62,318 bases of DNA, taken from contig CAZHOV010000011.1 of the NCBI GenBank assembly GCA_964534315.1, positions 1-62,318 of the forward strand, given 5' to 3'. Origin of the DNA: CAZHOV01 sp964534315. Lineage in GTDB: Bacteria > Bacteroidota > Bacteroidia > Chitinophagales > Saprospiraceae. The stretch's first letter is position 1. Every line of letters starts with the position of its first letter. Below, piece after piece: positions 7,279 through 16,133 of this stretch. The position numbers and the translations under genes are program-made. Below the pieces are notes generated by a model. It saw nothing but the letters and a program-made list of their open reading frames with translations, was not told the DNA's origin and searched no databases.

Positions 7279-8670
7279 ATGAAACAGCTAATCCTTCTCG
7301 CACTCTTGTCATTATTTTCATTAAATCTATCAGCACAAGACAGGGCTCCTATCATTTTTATTTACGATTCAAGCAATTCCATGTGGGGGCAGATTGACGG
7401 TACGGCAAAGATGGAAATTGCCAGGGATGTACTTGGAGCCACCGTAAACAACCTACCTGATGGTCAGCAAGTGGGGCTGGTGGCTTACGGGCATCGCCAA
7501 AAAAGCGATTGCGAAGATGTGGAGTTCCTCGTAGCCATGAATAATAATTCGAAGTCGGCTATCAGTCAATCATTGGAAGGGATTAAGCCATTGGGGAAAA
7601 CCCCATTGGCCTATTCAGCCCTGCAGGTCATTGACCAGTTGAGAAAAACGCAGGCAGCGGCTACTATTATTTTGATAACGGATGGTATAGAATCTTGCGG
7701 AGGAAATCTTTGCGAAGTCATAAAAGCAGCTAAGGCGGAAGGGATAAACTTTAAATTACATATCGTCGGATTCGGATTGAAAGAAGGGGAGACGGAAGAG
7801 CTCAAGTGCGCCGCCAATGCCGGCGAAGGCAATTACCGCGATGCCGGGGACGCTGATGACCTGACCAGCGTATTGGATGAAGCCACAAAATCTACCGTGG
7901 AAGATAAGCCCGGCAATGTTTCTATTGTAGCGGTTGTCAACGGCCAACCTGTAGATGCCTTTGTCAAAGCTTATCTTCAAGGTACGGATCAGGATGCCGG
8001 AGCAGCCCGTACCTATCGGGATACCGGTTTTATGTACTTACCTCCCGGCAAGTACGATCTGGAGATCAAGCCGCTGGAAGATAGCGATATACCTGCTATG
8101 AAGGTGACCGGTATTCAAAGTTTTGAGGAAAAGATGACCCACAAAACGGTAAGTTTTGATGGTGGTACCATAATCGTGAATTCCTTAAACAATGGAGAAG
8201 GATGGGACGCTGTTGTCAAAATCTTCTCCAGCGGGAAAGACGTTGCCGGCGGGCGTACCTATGGCCGTGCCAAAGCCTTTGAAGTGCCCCCCGGAAATTA
8301 CGAAGTGGAATTACGCATTCTTGACATATTGGGACTAGACGTCATCCACAAATTAACGAATATAACGGTCAAACCTAATGAGGAAACCAATGCTTCCCAT
8401 AATTTCCAGAGCGGAGTGATGCGGATCGGCGCAAAGAGCGGCAATGAATTAGTAGATGGTTTAGTGAAAATTAAGGAAGTAAACTCGAAAAAGCAAGTAG
8501 GTGGAGGACGAACTTACACCTCTGAAAGCAGTAACCCTAAAGAGTTCATGTTAATTCCGGGCACTTACGAAGTTTTAGTAGAAGGACTTAAAAAATATAG
8601 TGGTAAAAAAGAAACGATCACCCTGGAGGTGAAAGCGGGAGAGATAGTGGAGAAACAGGTTGAGTTTTAG
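7279..8670 (+). CDS. Exported von Willebrand factor A domain protein
   Basis: The product has 463 residues from the ATG at 7279, which is followed directly by a signal peptide (MKQLILLALLSLFSLNLSAQ). A GTG further upstream would bury the signal and is rejected. A VWA domain (about 22-210) carries a perfect metal-ion-dependent adhesion site, D30-S-S32-N-S34, with a later ITDGIESCGG segment supplying the other ligands. The remainder consists of two or three beta-rich repeats, each with a GGRTYG-type turn and a PPGNYEVE/PPGKYDLE strand, like small carboxypeptidase-regulatory or PEGA-like domains. No T9SS tail is seen, so it is probably periplasmic or anchored through partners. The ligand is unknown. 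Confidence 0.82.
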   Translation: MKQLILLALLSLFSLNLSAQDRAPIIFIYDSSNSMWGQIDGTAKMEIARDVLGATVNNLPDGQQVGLVAYGHRQKSDCEDVEFLVAMNNNSKSAISQSLEGIKPLGKTPLAYSALQVIDQLRKTQAAATIILITDGIESCGGNLCEVIKAAKAEGINFKLHIVGFGLKEGETEELKCAANAGEGNYRDAGDADDLTSVLDEATKSTVEDKPGNVSIVAVVNGQPVDAFVKAYLQGTDQDAGAARTYRDTGFMYLPPGKYDLEIKPLEDSDIPAMKVTGIQSFEEKMTHKTVSFDGGTIIVNSLNNGEGWDAVVKIFSSGKDVAGGRTYGRAKAFEVPPGNYEVELRILDILGLDVIHKLTNITVKPNEETNASHNFQSGVMRIGAKSGNELVDGLVKIKEVNSKKQVGGGRTYTSESSNPKEFMLIPGTYEVLVEGLKKYSGKKETITLEVKAGEIVEKQVEF

Positions 8671-8703
8671 AGAAAACCAATTTTTTTAATCAAATGCTTT
8701 GCT

Positions 8704-10497
8704 ATGAAGACTCTTAAACGATTACTGTTTATACCCTTATTCCTCTTTTCTTATTCCAACTCTTTCGCCCAAAATTGTCCAACGGTAGATACTTTATTTG
8801 AGACTTGCTCTGAAGCGGGGCAATTTACTAATCTAATTGGCGACCTGGATACCTTGACTTGTTGGACGGTTCCGGATAGTAATATTCAGGATATTCCTCC
8901 CATTTTTTGCGGCAGCATTGAAAATAACGGCTGGTTGGCCTTTGTGGCAGGCTCTGAGTCTTTAGAAATTGGAGTGGAGGTATTTGATTGTTTTATTGGC
9001 GATGGTTTGCAGGGGCAGATATATTCGGATTGTGAGGAGCTGATTCCGGTTTCTAATTGTTGGAATCCGGCAACACAAACCAATGGTACGCTAAATGCCG
9101 CCAATTTAACGATAGGCCAGGTATACTACCTGATGCTGGATGGCTGGGCTGGTGATCTGTGCCATTTTAATATCAATATACTGGAAGGTTTCACCTTGCC
9201 TCCAGTCTTCGAAGCGCCAGATATGCTGATAGGTCCGACAGCTATTTGCCCTATGGATACTGTTACTTTTCAGGTAGTTCCTGTTGTAGGTGCTGACGGC
9301 TATATTTGGGAGGTTCCAGTAGGGGCGGATCTCTTATCACAAAATGAAAATGAAATTACAGTAGCTTGGGGGATTACTTCAGGAAATATTTGTATGTCTG
9401 CATATAATGAAAGTGATACCACTCAAACCCTTTGCACGTTTATAACTACTTCAATACCGGACACGCTTACTCAAACAGATACTATTTGTGAGGGAGAAAT
9501 TTTTGTTTTCTTTGGAAGAATTTTGAGTGCGGAAGGAACCTACCAGCAATTTGAATATGTGGGAGGCGAATGTAATACCTTGCACATCCTCCATTTAGCG
9601 GTCTTACCTGATATTATTGAAAACTTAGAGGCTACTATCTGCGAAGGAGAAAGTTATCTTTTTGAGGGAAATAGCTATGAGGAGGAAGGTATTTATTCTG
9701 TTACTTATTCTGCCCAAAGTGGTTGTGATAGTATTTTAGTGCTTGATCTGGAAGTTCTCGATACTTTTTTCCAAACCACCTCAGTCACTATTTGTAAAAA
9801 TGACAGCATTGAATTTGAAGGGAGTTTTTATGAGGAGACAGGGATCTACTCGGTTACCTACCTTGATATGAATGGCTGTGATAGTACCCTCGAACTTCAA
9901 CTTGAAGTTGTTGATAGCTTTGATATTCACCTCCAGGCCTCGATATGTGAGGGAGAAAGTTATGAATTTGAAGGAGAAATATATACCGAAGCGGGAGAAT
10001 ATTCTGTGACATATCCTGCTTCAACTGGCTGCGATAGCATGTTGGTCTTAGAGTTGAACGTAAATCCGAAATATGCTATTGAAATTGATACGGCTGTTTT
10101 TTCAGGAACCGTTTTCAATGATGTGGTGATAGAAAGCGATACCACTATTGAGTTGCTCTATACTACGCAAGCTGGATGTGATAGCACCATAACCTATCAA
10201 TTCTCAATTATTGTGGGAACCAGTACCGTCAGTAAGGAGGGTAAGGTATTTATTTTTCCGAATCCATTCAACCAAAAGATAATCATTGAATGGACCGAGT
10301 TAGGAGAGCCCATAGATAAAATAATAGTATATGATGCTTTTGGTAGATTGGTTAGGGAAGAAATAGTAGCGTTAGATCATCTTTCAAAACGACAAGGGCG
10401 ATATGAGATAGAATTAGGTCAACTTGCCAGCGGTTTATATTGGGTACATGTGGTCATGTGGAAAGAAAGGCTAATAAAAGGAGTAGTTAAAAAATAA
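8704..10497 (+). CDS. T9SS cargo with repeated CEGESYxFEG adhesin-like modules
   Basis: This 597-residue secreted protein has a signal peptide (1-23), an N-terminal cysteine-containing beta domain (to about 170), a PKD-like stretch, then four clear and one decayed copies of a ~50-residue repeat (about residues 257-500). Each repeat contains TICEGESY, a YSVTY strand and GCDS. The last ~80 residues, beginning FIFPNPFNQK and containing ASGLYWVHV, form a type A T9SS sorting domain that directs passage through the outer membrane and cell-surface attachment. Such repeats occur in large Saprospiria and Chitinophagia surface proteins. The function is probably adhesive, but no ligand is evident. Confidence 0.85.
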   Translation: MKTLKRLLFIPLFLFSYSNSFAQNCPTVDTLFETCSEAGQFTNLIGDLDTLTCWTVPDSNIQDIPPIFCGSIENNGWLAFVAGSESLEIGVEVFDCFIGDGLQGQIYSDCEELIPVSNCWNPATQTNGTLNAANLTIGQVYYLMLDGWAGDLCHFNINILEGFTLPPVFEAPDMLIGPTAICPMDTVTFQVVPVVGADGYIWEVPVGADLLSQNENEITVAWGITSGNICMSAYNESDTTQTLCTFITTSIPDTLTQTDTICEGEIFVFFGRILSAEGTYQQFEYVGGECNTLHILHLAVLPDIIENLEATICEGESYLFEGNSYEEEGIYSVTYSAQSGCDSILVLDLEVLDTFFQTTSVTICKNDSIEFEGSFYEETGIYSVTYLDMNGCDSTLELQLEVVDSFDIHLQASICEGESYEFEGEIYTEAGEYSVTYPASTGCDSMLVLELNVNPKYAIEIDTAVFSGTVFNDVVIESDTTIELLYTTQAGCDSTITYQFSIIVGTSTVSKEGKVFIFPNPFNQKIIIEWTELGEPIDKIIVYDAFGRLVREEIVALDHLSKRQGRYEIELGQLASGLYWVHVVMWKERLIKGVVKK

Positions 10498-10599
10498 TTT
10501 TTTTTTGTTTAGCAAAGGGTACGAAAGTTTTGTAAGAAACATTAAAAGATGATACGCTATTTGAGTGTTCGGTAGGATTTAATATCCTATCTTAAGTTG

Positions 10600-10731
10600 T
10601 AAGGCAAAAAAATTGGTAGAATAATTTTTTTAGGTTCAAATGAAAATTCCTGCATACTTTCCAAGTATTCAATTATTCAGTCCATTTCATTCGAACAAAT
10701 TATTATACAAGCAATTTTGATTTGCCGCTTA
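10600..10731 (-). repeat. 132-bp palindromic element, copy C (inverted)
   Basis: The reverse complement of this stretch runs from TAAGCGGCAAATC to TTTTTTTGCCTTA and aligns over its whole length with copies at 45612-45745 and 62189-62318. Ends and interior are inverted repeats, so the element can fold into one long interrupted hairpin. It sits between two T9SS cargo genes and ends 36 bp before the start codon of the second. Flanking TA on both sides would fit a TA target duplication. Confidence 0.85.
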
Positions 10732-10767
10732 CCTCAATGGCAATTACTTTACTCACAAAACTTTTTT

Positions 10768-12210
10768 ATGAAAAAATTAAACGTATTAACCCTGCTATTT
10801 TTGGTCTTTTCAGCACTTAGTTATGCTCAGCATGCAGGTAATGGATTAGGTCTACAAGCGATTAGTAGCAATTATATTACCGTTGCGGACGATGCCGATT
10901 TCGATATCGGTGCCGGATTTTCGATGGAAATATGGGTGAGACCTACCAACAATGTTACTGATGATCAGAAGCTTATCGGCAAATCTGCTACTGTCTTCCC
11001 TTTGGAAAGTTCGTATACACTTGGAATTATTGATGGACAAGGAGGCATTGAAGTATTTGATGAAGATAGCGAATCTGTTTTGGTAAAGGCGGGAAGTGTT
11101 TCTTTAGATGCCTGGAACCATTTGGCATGTACGTTTAATGCCACTTCTCAAACCTTGAAGCTATATATTAATGGTCAACTTGTTGGCGAAAATACTAACC
11201 CAAATAGCGGTCCTTTCTCTTTTGTAACACAGCCATTAATTATTGGAGCGGCACCATGGGCTCCATTGAGTAAAAACTTTACCGGAAATATAGACGAAGT
11301 TCGCTTTTGGGATGGTGTTCTTGAGGAAGCAACCATTAATGAGTGGATGCATCAGGATGTGACCGATAGCCATCCGAACTGGGACGACTTAGAAATGTAC
11401 CACAAGTACAATGAAGGGATGGGACAAACAGCCGGTGATTCCAGTCCGGGTGGAGTCCATTCGGGAGATTTATCGAATGTAGCCCAATGGGTAGTAAGTA
11501 CGGCTCCATTTAAAGGAGGTTATGACTTATTGTCAAGCACTCCTGTAGGGGTATGGGAAGGGCACACTGCCGCAACTTCTGATATCCTATCTGTATTTGG
11601 CGGCTCTATTCTAGCCGAACGGTCCATTTTGTTGGCTAATGATGAGGCAGGGTATGTACAATTTTTTCAAGATGGACCAATGGGTTATGAACTTACGCTT
11701 GGCCAGGTCTGGAAAGCGACTACGCAGGGTGTTCTACCAACTGTAGGTATTTCCGCTGATATTACGCCGTTGGTGATTTCAAATGTGGCAGATGTAGCGC
11801 TTGTAGGCGCTCCTTCGATTGCTGGATTTCCAACAGGTACTGTTTTCGAAGGCTCTTTTAACGGAGTAACCTTTGAGGCCAGTAATGTCACTTTTGAGGA
11901 GGGATGGTTTTATACCTTAGCTTTTCACATTGATGCGACTTCCACACAGGATTTAGAAGAAAACAGTTCAGTAGTTATCTTTCCAAATCCTTCTTCCGGA
12001 CAATTCCAGATAAGCTTTGAGCAAGAGCAATCAGAAGATGTGCAGATACAGATCTTCAATATTAATGGCCAACTGCTAACCCACAGAATGATAGACAACA
12101 CCAGTCAATTTACAGAAACCTTTGATCTCGGTCAGATACCCGCCGGAGTGTACAATGTACAGATAAAAAGCGGTGAGCGTGTGACGAATAAGCGAATAAC
12201 GATACAGTAA
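10768..12210 (+). CDS. T9SS cargo with LamG/concanavalin-like domain
   Basis: From the ATG at 10768 the protein has 480 residues: a signal peptide (1-20, ending SYAQ), a laminin G-like jelly-roll domain (about 25-190, with FSMEIWVRP, WNHLACTFN, LKLYINGQLVG and GNIDEVRFWDG), a beta-rich middle region and a C-terminal T9SS type A sorting domain (VVIFPNPSSGQFQIS to RITIQ). LamG-like domains bind glycans or proteins at cell surfaces. An upstream TTG in the same frame would start inside the palindromic repeat and add 17 residues before the signal peptide, so I reject it. Confidence 0.87.
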   Translation: MKKLNVLTLLFLVFSALSYAQHAGNGLGLQAISSNYITVADDADFDIGAGFSMEIWVRPTNNVTDDQKLIGKSATVFPLESSYTLGIIDGQGGIEVFDEDSESVLVKAGSVSLDAWNHLACTFNATSQTLKLYINGQLVGENTNPNSGPFSFVTQPLIIGAAPWAPLSKNFTGNIDEVRFWDGVLEEATINEWMHQDVTDSHPNWDDLEMYHKYNEGMGQTAGDSSPGGVHSGDLSNVAQWVVSTAPFKGGYDLLSSTPVGVWEGHTAATSDILSVFGGSILAERSILLANDEAGYVQFFQDGPMGYELTLGQVWKATTQGVLPTVGISADITPLVISNVADVALVGAPSIAGFPTGTVFEGSFNGVTFEASNVTFEEGWFYTLAFHIDATSTQDLEENSSVVIFPNPSSGQFQISFEQEQSEDVQIQIFNINGQLLTHRMIDNTSQFTETFDLGQIPAGVYNVQIKSGERVTNKRITIQ

Positions 12211-12224
12211 GGCTAGCTTGTTAA

Positions 12225-12267
12225 GTGTGGCACACCTATACGTGTGCCACACCTATAGGTGGGGCAC
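12225..12267. repeat. CCACCTATAGGTGG-family palindromic repeat, copy 1
   Basis: A 43-bp unit running GTGTGGCACACCTATACG to CCTATAGGTGGGGCAC, with two nested self-complementary words. It is nearly identical (a few changes) to 28061-28102 and shares its core with the perfect palindrome at 28199-28260. It is intergenic, after a T9SS cargo gene. Confidence 0.8.
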
Positions 12268-12318
12268 GATTAACTAAGGAAGTAACTTTTTCCAGGTGTG
12301 AATTACTAAATTTTCATC

Positions 12319-12359
12319 TTGAAGCCATCCTCAAAATAACTATTTGGGGATGGCTTCAA
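12319..12359. terminator. Hairpin between convergent genes
   Basis: TTGAAGCCATCC (12319-12330) pairs perfectly with GGATGGCTTCAA (12348-12359). It lies between the 3' ends of the plus-strand LamG protein gene and the minus-strand TPR-PD40 gene, so it probably ends transcription from both sides. Confidence 0.7.
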
Positions 12360-12387
12360 ATACTTTTGAGGCATACCTAATCAGGCA

Positions 12388-14547
12388 TTATCCCTTGTAA
12401 GCTGCAACATATTTGAGGAGATCAGGATAATTGGTGAGCAATGGGGCGATGTCGTCTTCCTGGATTTTTACACCATTCAGATAAGGAACCACTCTGGCTT
12501 CCCGATAGCCAATTTCGACCAACTCTTTGCAATAGGAAAAGGCAGGATCAAAGGTTTTAAAAAGACCTGCGGTATAGCGGTAATTTTTTTCAGTAAAGCC
12601 TTTTTCGACCATCGCATCAGGTAGAGCGGTGTAATTATCATCATTGTAGACTCCCGAGGCTTCGGTGATCAGAATGCGGTAGGATAATCCTTTTGAAACT
12701 TCCAAAAAACCGGCTCCCTGCGGAGTGGCCATAAAAGCTGACACCTTAGGGACCTCCGGTTGAAGTAGGAGGTCATTTTTTTGCCCATTGCCGCCAAGTA
12801 GCTCCAACCGTCGGTTTAATTTCGCACCAGTAGGGTTGGGGTTACCATTTAGTTCCTGTAGAGCAATCGGATAATTGGAGCCAACTCCGGTTACCGTAAG
12901 TTGCTGCGGTTCGACTCCTTTGGAAACCATATATTCCGCTACTTTTTCGGATCGTTTGACAGCAAAATACAGATCGTATTTATCCGGGTTCTCCTCATCG
13001 TCTGAATGGCAGATAATCGTGGTTTGTATGTCGTTTTCACTATTTAATAATTTGATGGCCGGAACAAGTTTTCCCTGGTTCATGATACTCAGCAGGTCGT
13101 CTTCGTCCCGGTAATTGAGTAAGGGAACGCTTAACACTTCTACCTCCTCCTTTCTTTCTGCTTGATCAGTTGTTTCTTCTTCAACCAAAACTTCTTGCTG
13201 TTCGCTATCATCAGATGAGATCATGACAAAAGGTTCAGAAGGAGTGAGTTGGTAGTTTTGAACAGATTTAAAGAAAGCCGTGTAGATATCATAGCCGCCG
13301 TAGCCTTCCTTTCGGTCTGACGAAAAATAGGCCCGCACGCCGTCCGCCGTTAATCTAAAGTAGAGATCGTCGCCCCCCGAATTGATTGGAATACCCAGAT
13401 TTTCAGGGGTCTTCCAGGAGGATTTTTCTGTATCAAAAGTAGCTTTAAGGATATCCAATCCCCCCATACTTTTTCGGGGATGGTTGGTGCTGTAAAACAG
13501 GATCTTTCCGTTAGCTGCCAAAAAAGGGGTTCGTTCGTCATATGCGGTATTGATCGCCGGCCCTAGATTTTGGGGTTTTGTCCAGCCCTTGCCTTGGCGG
13601 GTGCTGATAAACAGGTCACTACCACCATATCCTTCCAGGCTACGACTAGAAAATACCATAACGGAATCGTTAAAAAAATAGAGGTCAACATCTCCTTTTT
13701 CAGGAAAAAAGGGCGCTTGGAGGTCAGCTGATTTTAAGGCCCAGTCCTCGTTTTGCTGAAAGGTATCCACTAAAATATTTCCACTAAATCGCTGGTGCCC
13801 CCGAAAAAAGTAGATCACCGTACCGCCGTTGGTAAACCCTAGTACAATATCATTGAAAGCGGAATTAAGCAGGGAACTCAGCTGTTCCGGTCGTGTCCAG
13901 GAACCGTCAATAACATCCGCGTAAAACATGTCCGTTTTATAATTTCCAAACTGCTCATCTTTAAATCCTTTTTCATCTCTTAGTCCGCCTTTGCTATTCT
14001 TTCTGTTAGAAGCAAAATACAGACGGGCTTCGTAATTCGGGCTGGGTAGTGGAGCTATTTCATCTTGTTGAGTATTGACTGGCGAGCCGATATTTTCAAC
14101 AATAGCCAGCTTTTCTTTGTGCACTAGGCTAACGCCCTGCCCACACCTCTTGATCATATCTTTTATGGCTGCTCTGCTAGGTTGGTTATCCTGTTCGACT
14201 CGCAGATATTCCTTATATTGTTCTATTGCTTGTTCGTATTGTTGTTTAGCCTGATAAACCTTCCCTAAATAGAGGTAGGTCTGAGATTCGGGCTTTCTTC
14301 TAAGCAGGTCGTTAAGCAGGGTCAGGGCATAATCCAATTGGTTGGTTTCATAGTAGCAAATGCCCAGTTTCAAAAGGATTTCTTCATCTGCTTTTTTGAG
14401 AGATTGATACTCTTGAAAATGCTTGAGTGCATCCGTATATTTCTCATTGGCGAAAAAAGCTTCTGCTTTTTCCAGAATATCTTTAGCATTTTGAGCAAAG
14501 GTAAGGCCGGGGAATAGAAAAAGAAAAAATAACACACATCGATACAT
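12388..14547 (-). CDS. TPR-PD40-OmpA-SPOR envelope protein
   Basis: A 719-residue protein with a signal peptide (1-18), tetratricopeptide repeats (about 20-130), a run of PD40 beta-propeller repeats (about 150-430, with ARLYFASNRK, VYFSSDRKEGYGGYDIYTA-type turns), an OmpA-like domain (about 490-600, with the NRRLELLG end) and a C-terminal SPOR-like segment (about 625-715, with YRYTAGLFKTFDPA). OmpA-like domains bind peptidoglycan and SPOR domains bind denuded glycan strands, so the protein probably links the outer membrane to the wall. Related TPR-PD40-OmpA proteins (PorE/SprE-like) assist T9SS in Bacteroidota, and a role there is inference. The usual OmpA glycan-binding loop looks divergent. 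Confidence 0.82.
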   Translation of the reverse strand: MYRCVLFFLFLFPGLTFAQNAKDILEKAEAFFANEKYTDALKHFQEYQSLKKADEEILLKLGICYYETNQLDYALTLLNDLLRRKPESQTYLYLGKVYQAKQQYEQAIEQYKEYLRVEQDNQPSRAAIKDMIKRCGQGVSLVHKEKLAIVENIGSPVNTQQDEIAPLPSPNYEARLYFASNRKNSKGGLRDEKGFKDEQFGNYKTDMFYADVIDGSWTRPEQLSSLLNSAFNDIVLGFTNGGTVIYFFRGHQRFSGNILVDTFQQNEDWALKSADLQAPFFPEKGDVDLYFFNDSVMVFSSRSLEGYGGSDLFISTRQGKGWTKPQNLGPAINTAYDERTPFLAANGKILFYSTNHPRKSMGGLDILKATFDTEKSSWKTPENLGIPINSGGDDLYFRLTADGVRAYFSSDRKEGYGGYDIYTAFFKSVQNYQLTPSEPFVMISSDDSEQQEVLVEEETTDQAERKEEVEVLSVPLLNYRDEDDLLSIMNQGKLVPAIKLLNSENDIQTTIICHSDDEENPDKYDLYFAVKRSEKVAEYMVSKGVEPQQLTVTGVGSNYPIALQELNGNPNPTGAKLNRRLELLGGNGQKNDLLLQPEVPKVSAFMATPQGAGFLEVSKGLSYRILITEASGVYNDDNYTALPDAMVEKGFTEKNYRYTAGLFKTFDPAFSYCKELVEIGYREARVVPYLNGVKIQEDDIAPLLTNYPDLLKYVAAYKG

Positions 14548-14578
14548 ATCCAGGAATTTATGGCTAAATTATAAAAAA

Positions 14579-14629
14579 AACCACAGGGACATAGAGCAGC
14601 TATGGTAAACCCTCTTTGTCTCTGTGGTT
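14579..14629 (-). terminator. Hairpin downstream of the E2 gene
   Basis: AACCACAGGGACATAGAG (14579-14596) pairs with CTCTTTGTCTCTGTGGTT (14612-14629) with two mismatches. It follows the minus-strand E2 gene and precedes the next minus-strand gene. Confidence 0.6.
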
Positions 14630-14655
14630 AAAAAAATAATAACCTGGTATTTCCT

Positions 14656-16011
14656 TTACATCGTTTGGTTAATGTCGAAACCTTCCAGATAATCGGCTAC
14701 TTTTCTTACAAAAGATCCTCCCAGGTAGCCGTCTACCACCCGGTGGTCATAAGCATGAGATAAGAACATCATGTGCCGGATAGCAATCAGGTCGCCATAT
14801 TCAGTTTCCACAACAGCGGGTTTCTTACGAATCGCTCCTGCAGCCATAATAGCCACTTGAGGTTGATTGATGATAGGCGTTCCCAAGACATTACCGAAGG
14901 TACCTACATTCGTTAGGGTGTAAGTGCCACCCTGAATTTCTTCCGGTTTTAGTTTATTCTCCCGTGCTCTTCGTGCCAGATCATTTACTTTTTTTGTTAA
15001 TCCGAGCAGATTCAAGTGATCAGCATTATGGATGACTGGTACGATTAAGTTGCCGGAAGGCAATGCGACCGCCATTCCGACATTGATATTCTTTTTCCGG
15101 ATAATTTTGTTGCCGTCCACAGAGATATTGATCATCGGGAAGTCCTGAATCGCTTTTACGATGGCCTGGATAAAAATAGGGGTATAGGTTATCTTTTCGC
15201 CGTGTTTAGCCTGGAAATCTTTTTTTACCTTATTTCTCCAGTTGACGATATTAGTCAGATCGGCTTCTACGAAGGAGGTAACGTGAGGGGAAGTGTGTTT
15301 TGAATTGACCATATGCTGAGCAATCAGTTGCCGCATGCGGTCCATTTCGATAATTTCCACATTTCCTGAGTCGGCTCCGTTCACGGGAGTAGGCTGAGGA
15401 GCAGGAGGAGGCGTTGCAGCCATTTGTGTGGTCGTAGTAGCGGGTTGCTGCGTTGGTTGAGGCGCTGTCACCCTACCGGCGGCTTTATCATCCAGATAAG
15501 CCAAGATATCTTTCTTCGTCACACGTCCCTGCAAGCCGGTTCCTGGTATGGATTCGAGTTCGGCAACGGAGATGTTTTCCTTTTTAGCAATCGTCTTCAC
15601 AAGAGGAGAATAAAAGCGTTCGGTCGACGAAAAATCAGCAGTAGAAACCTGCGCAGTAGCGGGCTGGGGGGTTGGTTGGGGCGCTTTTTCCTGAGGTTGG
15701 TGTTCTTCTGTACCATTGCTGGTGGAAGTAGCTGTTTCTTTGAGGGCAGGAGAGGGCTCTGCACTTTCGCCTTCCGTTTGGATAATTGCGATCACCTTAC
15801 CGATTTCTACCACATCATTTTCTGCAAACATGATCTTGCTAATGGTACCCTCTACCGGTGAAGGCACTTCTGAATCGACCTTGTCGGTTGCGATCTCCAG
15901 GATAGGTTCATCCACTTCCACGATATCTCCCTCACTTTTCAACCATTTCAAGATGGTTGCTTCCATGATACTTTCGCCCATTTTGGGCATGATAAGTTCG
16001 TGCTGAGCCAT
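14656..16011 (-). CDS. 2-oxo acid dehydrogenase E2 (dihydrolipoamide acyltransferase)
   Basis: The 451-residue protein has a single lipoyl domain (1-76) with the lipoylated K44 in IATDKVDSEV, an Ala/Pro/Gln-rich flexible linker, a peripheral subunit-binding domain (about 132-172, VKTIAKKENISVAELE...GRVTKKDI), a second linker, and the catalytic core (about 215-451) ending in the active-site motif HRVVDG with histidine and aspartate in place. It moves an acyl group from the E1 ThDP enzyme to CoA in the mitochondrial-type dehydrogenase complexes. The substrate (branched-chain, pyruvate or 2-oxoglutarate) cannot be decided by eye. No E1 gene is adjacent, but a lipoamide dehydrogenase lies at 41077. 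A long Q/T/P linker is encoded by repetitive DNA. Confidence 0.93.
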   Translation of the reverse strand: MAQHELIMPKMGESIMEATILKWLKSEGDIVEVDEPILEIATDKVDSEVPSPVEGTISKIMFAENDVVEIGKVIAIIQTEGESAEPSPALKETATSTSNGTEEHQPQEKAPQPTPQPATAQVSTADFSSTERFYSPLVKTIAKKENISVAELESIPGTGLQGRVTKKDILAYLDDKAAGRVTAPQPTQQPATTTTQMAATPPPAPQPTPVNGADSGNVEIIEMDRMRQLIAQHMVNSKHTSPHVTSFVEADLTNIVNWRNKVKKDFQAKHGEKITYTPIFIQAIVKAIQDFPMINISVDGNKIIRKKNINVGMAVALPSGNLIVPVIHNADHLNLLGLTKKVNDLARRARENKLKPEEIQGGTYTLTNVGTFGNVLGTPIINQPQVAIMAAGAIRKKPAVVETEYGDLIAIRHMMFLSHAYDHRVVDGYLGGSFVRKVADYLEGFDINQTM

Positions 16012-16133
16012 ATATTATTTCTTTTTAATTCATCAACTTAAAGTAAGTAGGAATGATATTTTTGAAAACTACTGTTTTTACAAAAAATAATTTTGAAAAA
16101 TAACCTGTCAAGGATCAATTTCAGGGTGCAAAA

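Noticed and set aside
10717..10767. Upstream TTG start that would lengthen the LamG protein by 17 residues
   Set aside because: It starts inside the palindromic repeat and places residues before a clear signal peptide. ATG 10768 fits better.
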